Shown here: in pieces, positions 1 to 8,950 of the stretch
How positions within the stretch are numbered: the first letter of the stretch is position 1
Layout: each line of letters starts with the position of its first letter
DNA from: Vampirovibrionales bacterium
GTDB lineage: Bacteria > Cyanobacteriota > Vampirovibrionia > Vampirovibrionales > Vampirovibrionaceae
Assembly (NCBI GenBank): GCA_029866025.1
Contig: JARXAD010000002.1
Location: 113,688-177,687 of the forward strand
Length of the DNA: 64,000 nt
Direction: 5' to 3'
Notes under the pieces: model-generated
The model's input: only the letters and a program-made list of their open reading frames with translations
Database searches by the model: none
What the model was told of the DNA's origin: nothing
Position numbers and translations under genes: made by a program

Positions 1-1677
1 GCTAGCCAAGTAGGGGTTAGCACCGGCAATTATCCCCTGTGGCAGGTGGATTTCTCTGCCTTTCAAACCCCCGGCAGCTACGAGCTTCGTGTGTTACCGG
101 CGGTCCGCGCCAAAAACAACGTGTTCCCAGTGGCCATTCCCAAGCCCATCGAAATCAGCGAATTCCTCTACTGGGACGCCATGGTCACCAACTTAAAGGG
201 GCTGTACCTCACGCGCAGTGGCTCCAAAGTCTCTATGGGTGAGGTGGATCGCCCAGCCAGCCACACCAACGATGCTTGGCTGGAAGATGGCGACGCCACC
301 CGACTGAAAGACGTGACGGGCGGTTGGTACAACGGCGGCAACGACTACCGAAAAATAACAACCACCACCGCCTTTGCTTTGGGATGCTGGTTGCAAACCG
401 CCCTCCAATCCCCCGATGCCTTTTTGTCCATGAAACTGAGTTACCCCATCGGTGAAGCCAATGTGGGCGATGTGCCCGATGCCCTACACGAGCTGAAGTG
501 GGGACTGGACTGGCTACTCGCCATGCAAGGTCGCGATGGCCGTGTGTTTCATGTGGTGGTTAATGCAGATTCCCTCACTGAAATGCCGCAATCGCCATCG
601 ATGGTGGCGTATGGGTTTCCTGCCATTCGCCCCGATGAAGACGATTCTTCCCGCTTTATTACTGGCCAGTACCGGCAAGATACCGCTGCGGCGGTGGCTG
701 TTTGGGCCATGGCCTCTCGCGCCTTTAAAAAATCGGACGTCGCCCAATCTGTTCGCTACATGATGGGAGCCCAACGAGGCTGGGCAGCACTACAAGCCAT
801 GCCAGCTTCTACTGGATTGTCTTCTGAGACAGAGTACCTTGTGGCGGATGACACCCCTTACCGCATTTGGGCCGCCTGGAGCCTGTACAAAGCCACCAAC
901 GAGCCTCGCTACAAAGTTGCCGCCTTGCAATGGTTGGATGAATGGTCACGCCGCGAAGGATCGAACGGTGATTTAAGCATTATTAGCTGGAAAAACCCCT
1001 TGCTATTGGCGTGGATGGACGGTCTCGCTGCCGAAAAACAGGCCAAAGCCACCAACAACAGCAGTTACAGCGGCACCCAGGCCTTGTCTCAAGAAACATG
1101 GCAGCGTGCCAGCGCCAATTTAAGAGGCATTACCTTAAGCCTTGGCAACAAACCGCTCGATATTCCCAGTTTTCCCGACAGTTTACAATTATCGAACGCT
1201 CCCACAGTCGCCACACTCCAGGCCATTGCGTCGGTACTCTCTCAAGCGCCCGTTGCACAAGGCGGATTACTCCCCAAAAGTACCTTGGTCGAATGCTCCA
1301 AAGCCATGGATCGGATTTTAGGTTACCACCGCCTCCGCAAAAGCTGGCTTACTGGGGTTGGTTCTCAGTCCGCCCAACAACCGGGCCACGCCGTTAGTGT
1401 GACCTTACGAAAACCCATCCAGGGCTTACTGGTGGATGGCCCCAACCCTGCCAACCCCTCCCCTCGCTACGATGACGCATGGGACAACCCCGACAACCAC
1501 AGCGAATTGTGGAGCAATGCTCTCGCAGGCTGGGTATTGGCCACACTCCATACCCAATGGCAAGGCGTTATGGACACCGAAAACATCCAACGAGGCCCGA
1601 AAGAATACTTACCTACTGAAGCCGACCCCAAGCGCTGGGCCCCCAACCCCGAGCCTGCCGCCAAGGGAGGGGCATAG
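1..1677 (+). CDS. GH9-like (cellulase family) protein, 5' end cut off, active site degenerate
   Basis: The reading frame is open from base 1, so the start lies upstream; 558 residues are visible. The first ~30 residues (DFSAFQTPGSYELRV) match the end of the Ig-like CelD_N domain that precedes many family-9 glycoside hydrolases. Family-9 landmarks follow in order: GGWYNGGNDY (107-116), LKWGLDWLLAMQ, the LLGxxPxGxSYVTG-like segment ILGYHRLRKSWLTGVG, GLLVDGPNP and a C-terminal block SELWSNALAGWVLA. In active family members the first block reads HDAGD, the middle one HHR, and a Glu sits in the last. Here they read YNGGND, GHA (462-464) and E502 with shortened spacing, so catalysis is doubtful. 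It may be a carbohydrate-binding pseudoenzyme. The family call is fairly secure; loss of activity is inferred. Confidence 0.8.
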   Translation, partial: ASQVGVSTGNYPLWQVDFSAFQTPGSYELRVLPAVRAKNNVFPVAIPKPIEISEFLYWDAMVTNLKGLYLTRSGSKVSMGEVDRPASHTNDAWLEDGDATRLKDVTGGWYNGGNDYRKITTTTAFALGCWLQTALQSPDAFLSMKLSYPIGEANVGDVPDALHELKWGLDWLLAMQGRDGRVFHVVVNADSLTEMPQSPSMVAYGFPAIRPDEDDSSRFITGQYRQDTAAAVAVWAMASRAFKKSDVAQSVRYMMGAQRGWAALQAMPASTGLSSETEYLVADDTPYRIWAAWSLYKATNEPRYKVAALQWLDEWSRREGSNGDLSIISWKNPLLLAWMDGLAAEKQAKATNNSSYSGTQALSQETWQRASANLRGITLSLGNKPLDIPSFPDSLQLSNAPTVATLQAIASVLSQAPVAQGGLLPKSTLVECSKAMDRILGYHRLRKSWLTGVGSQSAQQPGHAVSVTLRKPIQGLLVDGPNPANPSPRYDDAWDNPDNHSELWSNALAGWVLATLHTQWQGVMDTENIQRGPKEYLPTEADPKRWAPNPEPAAKGGA

Positions 1678-1756
1678 CCCCTTTTATAAGCTTAGTTGGT
1701 TGGCTACCTTTTTAGTCGTTGGTTTTTAAATAGTACGAGCCCTATAAAGCCTACCT

Positions 1757-4700
1757 ATGTTCGATAACCCTTTTATCACCGAAAAAAATCCCACGGGTTA
1801 TGTGCCACTCTGTGTGCACAGTCACTTTAGTTTGCTAGAATCGGCCATTAAAATTGGGGACTTGGTCAAAGTCTCTAAAGAAAGGGGCTTTGGCGCCCTA
1901 GGGTTAACCGATAGTGGCGTAATGTACGGCGCTGTGGAGTTTTACAACAAAGCTAAAGAATCGGGCCTACACCCCATACTTGGCGCCGAATTGTTTGTAA
2001 TGGATGGAGACATTGCCGACAGAAGTGCCCGCGCCCCATGGAGCCGCATTAACTTTTTGTGCCAAAACTTGGTGGGTTACCAAAACTTAGTCAAGCTTAT
2101 TAGTATTGGCCAGCTGGACGGTTTTTATTACAAACCCCGTGTGAACTGGGAGCTGTTGGAACAGCACAGCGAAGGGCTGATTGCTTTAAGCGGTGATATG
2201 GGGGGCGCTTTGGGTCGACCCTTTTTGCGGGGCGATAAAGACGGCGCTTGGGATAACGCTCGTAGGCTGCAAAGCATTTTTGGTACTTGCTGCTACTTGG
2301 AACTCCAAGATCATGGCAAAGAAGGTGAGCAGCGCCTAAATACTGAGACGGTAACCATTGCCGAGGCCTTGGGTTTACCACTCGTCATCACCAACAACGA
2401 TCGCTTTCTCAATCCGGGGGAAGACGACGTTCACCACATTTTGCTGTGCATGCAAGAAGGCAAAACCCTGGAAGAATCCAGCAAAGGAGCTTTGTTTGGC
2501 CCAGAGTATTATTTAAAAACCGGCGAGCAACTCAAAACCAGTTTTAGAAATTTAGATCCAACCCTAGTAGACAAAGCTTTGGCAGCTTCTGGAGCCATTG
2601 CGGCCCAATGCCAATGGACATTGCCTCAAGGGGAAAGCATCCTGCCCGCCTTTCCATTATTGGAAGAAGCCACGGAAGCCGATGAGCTTAAGCGTGTGGC
2701 GTATTTGGGGGCCCAAAAACGCTATGGTGTCACAAATAATGACGACTTGCCTGCAGAAGTGACGGAACGGCTGGATTTTGAACTGAACGTCATCAATCAA
2801 ATGGGCTTTCCAGCCTACTTCCTCATTGTATGGGAGTTCATTCAGTGGGCGCTTGAGCAAGGCATCCCCGTGGGGCCAGGCCGTGGATCGGCAGCCGGTA
2901 GCTTGGTAGCCTACGTGTTGAATATCACCAACCTAGACCCCATTGAGCACAACCTGCTGTTTGAGCGATTTTTAAACCCAGAGCGGGTGAGCATGCCCGA
3001 TATTGATATTGATTTTTGCATTGAGCGCCGCGAAGACGTGATTCAGCATGTGCGGGAAAAATACGGTGCCGAGCGTGTCTGCCAAATTATTACCTTTGGC
3101 ACCCTAGCGGCCCGCGCTGCACTTAAAGCGGTGGGAAGGGTCATGGACATTCCCTTTGCCGACAGTGACCGTCTGGCCAAGATGATTCCGGCAACCCCTG
3201 GCACCAAGCTCAAAGATGCTTTGGCCGATGGGCAACCCCTCAAAGCAGAAGTGGACGGCAACGAAGACACCCGCCGTTGGGTGGATATGGCCCTAAAACT
3301 GGAAGGTATTGCCTGCAACTTTGGTATTCACGCCGCTGGCGTGGTGATTGCCAAAGATCCCTTGATGACCACGGTGCCCATCCAGCGTTCCAAAGACGGG
3401 CAGCTGATTAGCCAGTACCCCATGGGGGATTTGGAAAAGCTGGGCTTGCTTAAGATGGACTTCTTGGGCCTTCGCAACCTCACCATCATTCGCAATACGC
3501 TGGACTGGATTGAAAAAAAGACGGGCGAACGGATTGATATTGACCGCATCCCTCTGGATGACCCCAAAGTCTACGCGCTGTTGTCACTCGGCGATACCGA
3601 CGGCGTGTTTCAGCTGGAATCCAGCGGCATGAAAGCTTTGGAGCGGGATTTAAAGCCGTCAGTGTTTGAAGATATTAACGCCTTGGTGGCGTTGTTTCGC
3701 CCAGGGCCTTTAAATAGCGGTATGGCCAAGTCCTTTGTGGACCGAAAGCATGGCCGAGAAGCCATTACCGTGGCGCATCCAGCCCTAGAGCCCATTCTTA
3801 AAAGCACCTACGGAACCATCGTGTACCAAGAGCAAATTATGCAGGTGGCGCAGCACTTGGCTGGGTATTCATTGGGGCGTGCCGATTTGCTACGCCGCGC
3901 CATGGGTAAGAAAAAAGCCGAGGTAATGGAAAAAGAGCGGGAAGGATTCTTGGAAGGCTGCATCGCCAACGGCGTGCCCGATGCCATTGCCAACCCGTTG
4001 TTTGACACCATGACAGAATTTGCGGCGTACTGCTTTAACCGGTCTCACAGTGCTGCCTATGCCTTTATTGCCTATCAAACGGCGTACCTTAAAGCCCACT
4101 ACCCGGTAGAATACCTGTCTGCGCTGCTGTCCAGTGTGAGCAGTGATTTGGATAAAATTCAGCACTACATATTAACCGCCCGCCGCATGGGCATTAAAAT
4201 TTTACCACCGGATGTGAATACCAGTGGCTTGGAATTCACCCCCAGCGAAACCCTTGACGGTCAACCTGCCATTCGTTTTGGTATGGGCAGCATTAAAAAC
4301 GTAGGCAGTGGCGTGGTGGAAAGCATCATCGCCGCAAGAACTGAAACGCCCTTTGTGGATCTCAACGATTTTCTCAAGCGCGCGGGCCACGCCATTAACA
4401 ACAGCAAAACGCTGGAATCGCTGGTAAGCGCCGGTGCCTTGGATGGCTTTGGCTACAAGCGCCGCCATTTGTGGATTAACGTCGATGAGATGATTCGCTA
4501 CGCCAACCAGTGCAAAGATCAAGCACTGACGGGACAATCCAGCCTATTTGCGCTCATGGCTACCAGCGAGACGGATTTTTCGGGTGTCATGCTGAGTGGC
4601 GATGCCAACCTTGAGATGACCGATGAAGAAAAACAACGCTTGGAAAAAGAACTGCTGGGCTTTTATGTCTCCAGCCATCCGCTGGATGCCGTGATTGAGC

Positions 4701-5224
4701 TATTGCCCTTGGTGGTGAGCCACGGAATCAACGAGCTCAAAGAGCTGGCCGACAATACCCCCGTTCGCATTGGGGGCTTGCTAGGCAATGTGCAACGCAA
4801 AACCACCAAAAAAGGCCACGCCATGATTGTGGCCTTGCTGGAAGACTTGGGCGGCAGCTGCGAGGTTGTGGGCTTTAAACAAGTAACCGACTTACCCGCC
4901 TTTATGGATGGCCAGCGGGTATTACTCAAGGGCAAGGTGTCTCATCGGGGGGAAGACAGCTTTAGCGTGATTGTGGATAGCATGGATGTACTGGCCCACG
5001 CCGAACCCGTGCTGGTTCGTTTTGAAGCCCCGCCCGCTTTTAATGACGTAGACACCCTGCGTCAAACCCTACAAGCCCACAGTGGCGAGCAACCTGTGAT
5101 TATTGGCTTCCCTGACGGCACACGCATGAAAGTGGCCCCCCATTTTTGGGTGGACCGTAACCGGTTGCCGGTCCTCAAAGCGGAGCTGACCTCTCGATTG
5201 GGGTCTCAGGTAACGCTGGTCTAA
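1757..5224 (+). CDS. dnaE: DNA polymerase III alpha subunit
   Basis: Replicative polymerase of the chromosome, 1155 residues, the usual size for the DnaE1 class. The N-terminal PHP domain is visible (HSHFSLLESA near residue 20, then LGLTDSGVMYG). The polymerase core contains GPGRGSAAGSLVAY and the catalytic triad PDIDID with Asp 415, 417 and 419. The finger and helix-hairpin-helix regions follow (FRPGPLNSGM, AAYCFNRSHSAAYA). A C-terminal OB-fold (RIGGLLGNVQRKTTKKG) ends the protein. The ATG at 1757 is the first start in frame and leaves no room for a longer PHP domain. It stands alone between the glycosidase-like gene and fliI. Nothing is missing or broken. Confidence 0.97.
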   Translation: MFDNPFITEKNPTGYVPLCVHSHFSLLESAIKIGDLVKVSKERGFGALGLTDSGVMYGAVEFYNKAKESGLHPILGAELFVMDGDIADRSARAPWSRINFLCQNLVGYQNLVKLISIGQLDGFYYKPRVNWELLEQHSEGLIALSGDMGGALGRPFLRGDKDGAWDNARRLQSIFGTCCYLELQDHGKEGEQRLNTETVTIAEALGLPLVITNNDRFLNPGEDDVHHILLCMQEGKTLEESSKGALFGPEYYLKTGEQLKTSFRNLDPTLVDKALAASGAIAAQCQWTLPQGESILPAFPLLEEATEADELKRVAYLGAQKRYGVTNNDDLPAEVTERLDFELNVINQMGFPAYFLIVWEFIQWALEQGIPVGPGRGSAAGSLVAYVLNITNLDPIEHNLLFERFLNPERVSMPDIDIDFCIERREDVIQHVREKYGAERVCQIITFGTLAARAALKAVGRVMDIPFADSDRLAKMIPATPGTKLKDALADGQPLKAEVDGNEDTRRWVDMALKLEGIACNFGIHAAGVVIAKDPLMTTVPIQRSKDGQLISQYPMGDLEKLGLLKMDFLGLRNLTIIRNTLDWIEKKTGERIDIDRIPLDDPKVYALLSLGDTDGVFQLESSGMKALERDLKPSVFEDINALVALFRPGPLNSGMAKSFVDRKHGREAITVAHPALEPILKSTYGTIVYQEQIMQVAQHLAGYSLGRADLLRRAMGKKKAEVMEKEREGFLEGCIANGVPDAIANPLFDTMTEFAAYCFNRSHSAAYAFIAYQTAYLKAHYPVEYLSALLSSVSSDLDKIQHYILTARRMGIKILPPDVNTSGLEFTPSETLDGQPAIRFGMGSIKNVGSGVVESIIAARTETPFVDLNDFLKRAGHAINNSKTLESLVSAGALDGFGYKRRHLWINVDEMIRYANQCKDQALTGQSSLFALMATSETDFSGVMLSGDANLEMTDEEKQRLEKELLGFYVSSHPLDAVIELLPLVVSHGINELKELADNTPVRIGGLLGNVQRKTTKKGHAMIVALLEDLGGSCEVVGFKQVTDLPAFMDGQRVLLKGKVSHRGEDSFSVIVDSMDVLAHAEPVLVRFEAPPAFNDVDTLRQTLQAHSGEQPVIIGFPDGTRMKVAPHFWVDRNRLPVLKAELTSRLGSQVTLV

Positions 5225-5320
5225 TTTAGGCGTCATTGACCACCCCTTCAATAGGGTATTTTGAGGATTTTAAGGGCTAAGCACCCCTAAAATATCGCAT
5301 TGCGGTTTACACTGTGAGGT

Positions 5321-6685
5321 ATGAACCCCTCGTCTGACTCCCCCCTCATCCTGCCCGAGCGCATTCAGGCCACCAAAACCCGCATTCGGGAAATTTTGTA
5401 TGGCGCCGATTTATACCGCTACAAAGGCCGCGTGGCCAAACTCCAAGGCCTAACGGTGGAAGCCAGCTTGCCTCGCCTAAAAATTGGCGACCTGTGCTTT
5501 ATTGAAACCGTAACAGGTGAGCCCAAAGCCGCCGAAGTGGTTGCCTTTAAAGGCGATATGGCCCAACTGTTGCTTCTGTACGACGGCCAAGGCATTGCCC
5601 AAGGCAGCTGGGTGATGACCACCGGCAAACCCATTGAAATTCCCGTGGGCGATTTTTTGCTGGGGCGGTTAGTCTCACCTTTGTGTGAGCCCATGGATGG
5701 ACGCCCCATGGACACGGCCCTAGCCAAGATGGTTTCGGTGGAAAACGATCCCCCCAACCCACTGGATCGCCCCGTGATTAAGAACAAATTTGCCACGGGC
5801 GTGCGCGCCATTGATAGTTTGCTGACCATGGGCGCAGGGCAGCGCATGGGCCTGTTTGCAGGCTCTGGCGTAGGGAAAAGTACCATGATGGGCATGATTG
5901 CCCGCAACTCAGAAGCGGATGTGAACGTGGTGGCCTTGGTGGGCGAACGGGGCCGCGAAGTGAAAGAATTTATGGAAAACAGCCTCGGTGAAGAAGGCAT
6001 GAAAAAATCGGTGCTGGTGTGTGCCACCGGCGACCAACCGCCCCTGATGAGGATGAAGTGCCTGCAAAGCGCCACCGCTGTGGCCGAATATTTTAGAGAC
6101 CAAGGCAAAAAAGTGTTTTTAATGGCAGATACCGTGACCCGCTGTGCCATGAGTGGCCGTGAAGTGGGCTTGGCCGTGGGGGAACCCCCCACTATGAAGG
6201 GCTACCCCCCCAGTATTTTTAGCTGGCTGCAACGGGTACTGGAACGCAGCGGTGTGACGGAAAAAGGTTCCATTACAGCGTTATATACCGTGCTAGTAGA
6301 AGGCGACGACATTAATGACCCCGTGTGCGACACGGTACGCGGCATTATTGATGGCCATGTGATGCTATCTCGCAAGGTAGCTGCCATGAACCACTTCCCG
6401 GCTATTGATGTATTGGGCAGTGTAAGCCGGTTGTTTACAGAAATTACGGATAGCGAGCATCGGGTGGCTGCGGGGAAAATGCGGCAGTTGCTCTCTATTT
6501 ACGCCGATGCCAAAGATTTGGTAGACGTGGGCGCCTACGAACGCGGTGCCAACCCAAAAATTGATACCGCCTTGGCCTACATTGATGACATCAATAGCTT
6601 TCTCAAGCAATCCGTCAGCGAAAGCGTGACCATGACCACCACGCTGGACCGAATGAAGGCCCTCATGAAAGACGTGACCTTATAA
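5321..6685 (+). CDS. fliI: Flagellar/type III secretion ATPase FliI
   Basis: ATPase that energises export of flagellar subunits at the base of the flagellum; 454 residues, typical of FliI/YscN. The Walker A loop GSGVGKST lies at residues 181-188. It is followed by VVALVGERGREVKEF and the FliI-type block DSVTRCAMSGREVGL-like (ADTVTRCAMSGREVGLAVGE region). The GEPPTMKGYPPSIFSWL segment separates it from the F1 beta subunit, which is encoded separately at 37804. No other flagellar gene is adjacent, so the export apparatus must be encoded elsewhere. The ATG at 5321 has GAGGT immediately in front, too close for a standard ribosome site, so the start is slightly uncertain. A virulence-type export ATPase is the alternative. 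Confidence 0.92.
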   Translation: MNPSSDSPLILPERIQATKTRIREILYGADLYRYKGRVAKLQGLTVEASLPRLKIGDLCFIETVTGEPKAAEVVAFKGDMAQLLLLYDGQGIAQGSWVMTTGKPIEIPVGDFLLGRLVSPLCEPMDGRPMDTALAKMVSVENDPPNPLDRPVIKNKFATGVRAIDSLLTMGAGQRMGLFAGSGVGKSTMMGMIARNSEADVNVVALVGERGREVKEFMENSLGEEGMKKSVLVCATGDQPPLMRMKCLQSATAVAEYFRDQGKKVFLMADTVTRCAMSGREVGLAVGEPPTMKGYPPSIFSWLQRVLERSGVTEKGSITALYTVLVEGDDINDPVCDTVRGIIDGHVMLSRKVAAMNHFPAIDVLGSVSRLFTEITDSEHRVAAGKMRQLLSIYADAKDLVDVGAYERGANPKIDTALAYIDDINSFLKQSVSESVTMTTTLDRMKALMKDVTL

Positions 6686-6701
6686 AATTAGCCAAAATCA
6701 A

Positions 6702-6977
6702 TTAGTCATCTTCTAAAACAAGCGCTTCGCCTGCGTGGCCATAATAATACTCCCACTGGCCTTTGGCTTGGCAGCCCGTACACGTGGCAAACTGATTCAT
6801 AAAGCCCACGTCGGCTACCATGCGGCGCTCGCCCATAGTTATCACTACATCGCCATGCTCATTGGTGGTAATCACCACACTATCGCGCACGCTCGGGCTC
6901 ACCATCAGGTCAAATCCTTGGTGGCAGCAGTGCTTGCATTGAAACATGGGTATGGCGCCTGACGGGTCGTCCTTCAT
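6702..6977 (-). CDS. Small zinc-ribbon-like hypothetical protein
   Basis: A 91-residue protein convergent with fliI. It has two cysteine knuckles, C14-x2-C17 (followed by C18 and H19) and C66-x2-C69, spaced as in zinc-ribbon folds, separated by a beta-rich stretch (VITTNEHGDVVITMGE). The acidic C-terminus ends LVLEDD. A purine-rich GAAGGG precedes the ATG closely. Metal binding is inferred from the cysteines only; I do not recognise a named family. The internal ATG at residue 11 would remove none of the cysteines and cannot be excluded as the true start. Confidence 0.6.
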   Translation of the reverse strand: MKDDPSGAIPMFQCKHCCHQGFDLMVSPSVRDSVVITTNEHGDVVITMGERRMVADVGFMNQFATCTGCQAKGQWEYYYGHAGEALVLEDD

Positions 6978-7094
6978 CCCTTCACCGTAACCAATTTAAC
7001 AAGGTTGGGCAATCCTTAAACAGGGGATTTTAATAGACTCTGGCATAAGGCCCACCCCCTTGGGAATCGCTACCAGAGAGGGTATGATGCCGCC

Positions 7095-8390
7095 ATGATC
7101 GACCCTTCTTCACAACCCTGGTGCCTGGGTCAGGCGTGGCGCAACCCTTGGATGGACCCAACGGTGGCCTCACCGTCTCCGCAACACCCCTTAAAAGTGG
7201 CCATTTTAGGGTCCACTGGTTCCATTGGCACCCAAACACTGGCTGTCATTCATGCCTTCAAAGACCGTTTTCAAGTCATTGGGCTTGCTGCTGGCCAGCA
7301 GGTGGATTTACTAACCACCCAAGCCAACCACTGGCAGCCCAAGGCCATTTGCTTGCAAAGTGCCAAAGGACTGGTTCAGGCGATGCAAGGTATAAAAACC
7401 CAAGCCGAATCTCTCGAAGGGCTTTGGGGCGACGACGGCCTTATTCAACTGGCGACCCACCCCGATATAGATGTGGTGATTGTGGGTTTGGTGGGGCTTA
7501 CGGGTTTAGCTCCAACACTGGCAGCCCTTAAAGCCGGTAAGCGTGTGATTACTGCCAATAAAGAAACCTTTGTGGCGGGTGGTCACCTGGTGGCGCCGTA
7601 TCTTAGCCAGCTATTACCCATTGATAGCGAACATGCCGCCATTTTTCAGTGCTTGCAAGGGGTATTGTCTGAGGGAGAATCCCCCATCCTCGATTCCGTG
7701 GCAGAACTCATTCTTACAGCCTCCGGTGGTCCCTTTCGCACGTGGGACGCCAACGCCATTCCCTTAGCAACTCGAGAACAAGCGCTAGCCCACCCCAACT
7801 GGAGCATGGGGAGCAAGGTGACGGTTGATTCCGCCACACTGATGAACAAAGGACTGGAAATTATTGAAGCCCACTGGCTGTTTGGACTGCCGTATGACCG
7901 CATTAACGTGGTCATTCACCCCCAAAGCATGGTGCACAGCGGCGTGCGTTTTGTAGATGGCAGCGTCCTCACCCAGTGGGGCACGCCGGATATGCGCGTG
8001 CCCATTGTTCATGCACTGGCGTATCCCAACCGTTGGCCTTTACCCACAGAGGGGTCGTTTGCCACCAGCCATTATCTGCCCAATCAGTGGCAAAATTTAA
8101 CCTTTGAAACACCCGACCTTGAGAAATTTCCTGCCTTGGCGCTGGCTCGTCATGCGGGAGAACAAGGCCCTGCCGCTACCATTACCCTCAATGCCGCCGA
8201 CGAAGTAGCGGTGGAGCGCTTTTTAAAGGGCGATCTAACCTTTGGCGATTTGGTACCCTGCGTGGCCGCCACCTTAGAAGCGATGAGTAACACAACGCCA
8301 CCCAATGACTTGGATGCCGTAGCCCAGCTGGATGCGTGGGCGCGCCAGCAAGCACGGGCGTTTACACCCAAAGTGGTCCTTTCCTGTTAG
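7095..8390 (+). CDS. dxr: 1-deoxy-D-xylulose 5-phosphate reductoisomerase
   Basis: Second step of the MEP isoprenoid pathway: NADPH-dependent conversion of DXP to MEP in the cytoplasm. The nucleotide-binding motif GSTGSIGTQT lies near residue 38. The metal and substrate blocks follow: ASGGPFR, the long HPNWSMGSKVTVDSATLMN region with NKGLEIIEAHWLF, and IHPQSMVHS. The protein is 431 residues, about 30 longer than usual because of an extra N-terminal stretch. I keep the ATG at 7095 because GAGAGGG sits about 12 bases upstream, whereas the ATG at 7152 lacks any ribosome site. It is a single gene, divergent from the zinc-ribbon gene. Confidence 0.96.
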   Translation: MIDPSSQPWCLGQAWRNPWMDPTVASPSPQHPLKVAILGSTGSIGTQTLAVIHAFKDRFQVIGLAAGQQVDLLTTQANHWQPKAICLQSAKGLVQAMQGIKTQAESLEGLWGDDGLIQLATHPDIDVVIVGLVGLTGLAPTLAALKAGKRVITANKETFVAGGHLVAPYLSQLLPIDSEHAAIFQCLQGVLSEGESPILDSVAELILTASGGPFRTWDANAIPLATREQALAHPNWSMGSKVTVDSATLMNKGLEIIEAHWLFGLPYDRINVVIHPQSMVHSGVRFVDGSVLTQWGTPDMRVPIVHALAYPNRWPLPTEGSFATSHYLPNQWQNLTFETPDLEKFPALALARHAGEQGPAATITLNAADEVAVERFLKGDLTFGDLVPCVAATLEAMSNTTPPNDLDAVAQLDAWARQQARAFTPKVVLSC

Positions 8391-8510
8391 CACTACTCTG
8401 TAACAAATTATGTTGCCCTTTTTCCCCCACTAGCAACTTTCATTTTTCAGGGTCTTTTATACGGGTAAGAAACGTACCATTGCCATTGAGCCAGAAAGTG
8501 AGCCTATCTC

Positions 8511-8933
8511 ATGCAAAACCAAACCGGCCTACAATCCTTTAATTCCAATCCCTATCTATACACTCAGCCTCAAGCTTTACCGGCTCCTGTTGTTACAACT
8601 CCTGCTTCCAATGATTCTTACCCTTTAAACGCCCCCAATTTAACAGGGCAAGGCCAAGGTGACTTTTTCACCTCCACTGGGGCACCCGTAAATTACACAG
8701 CAACGTCAACAGCCTTGCCCGCTCCCCTTCCGGCTCCATTTAAAGCGGCCTCTACAGGTGCAGATTTTAACAACCAAAACTTCACCCTAAATCTCACTGA
8801 TGCTGCAAACACTCAGTTCAAACCAGTGCCTGCCATCACGGCTGTGGCACCCGACCCTTTTGCCAACACCACCCAAACCACCACTATTCCGGGTTATACA
8901 CCACCGGGTGGCAATTTCAACATGCTGGCTTAA
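8511..8933 (+). CDS. Low-complexity Pro/Thr/Asn-rich hypothetical protein
   Basis: A 140-residue protein dominated by Pro, Thr, Ala and Asn (for example QALPAPVVTTPASND and STALPAPLPAP), predicted to be disordered. There is no signal peptide, membrane segment or recognisable domain. It lies between dxr and the convergent recG. An AGAAAGTGAG stretch 8-17 bases before the ATG could act as a ribosome site. Composition matches other low-complexity proteins in this window (35672-36718), so it is likely a real lineage-specific gene. Its function is unknown. Confidence 0.5.
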   Translation: MQNQTGLQSFNSNPYLYTQPQALPAPVVTTPASNDSYPLNAPNLTGQGQGDFFTSTGAPVNYTATSTALPAPLPAPFKAASTGADFNNQNFTLNLTDAANTQFKPVPAITAVAPDPFANTTQTTTIPGYTPPGGNFNMLA

Positions 8934-8950
8934 TAGCGCCCCTTTTGGGC

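Noticed and set aside
5321-6685. fliI as a second ATP synthase beta subunit
   Set aside because: MKGYPPSIFSWL and other FliI/YscN features are present, and the true beta subunit is at 37804.
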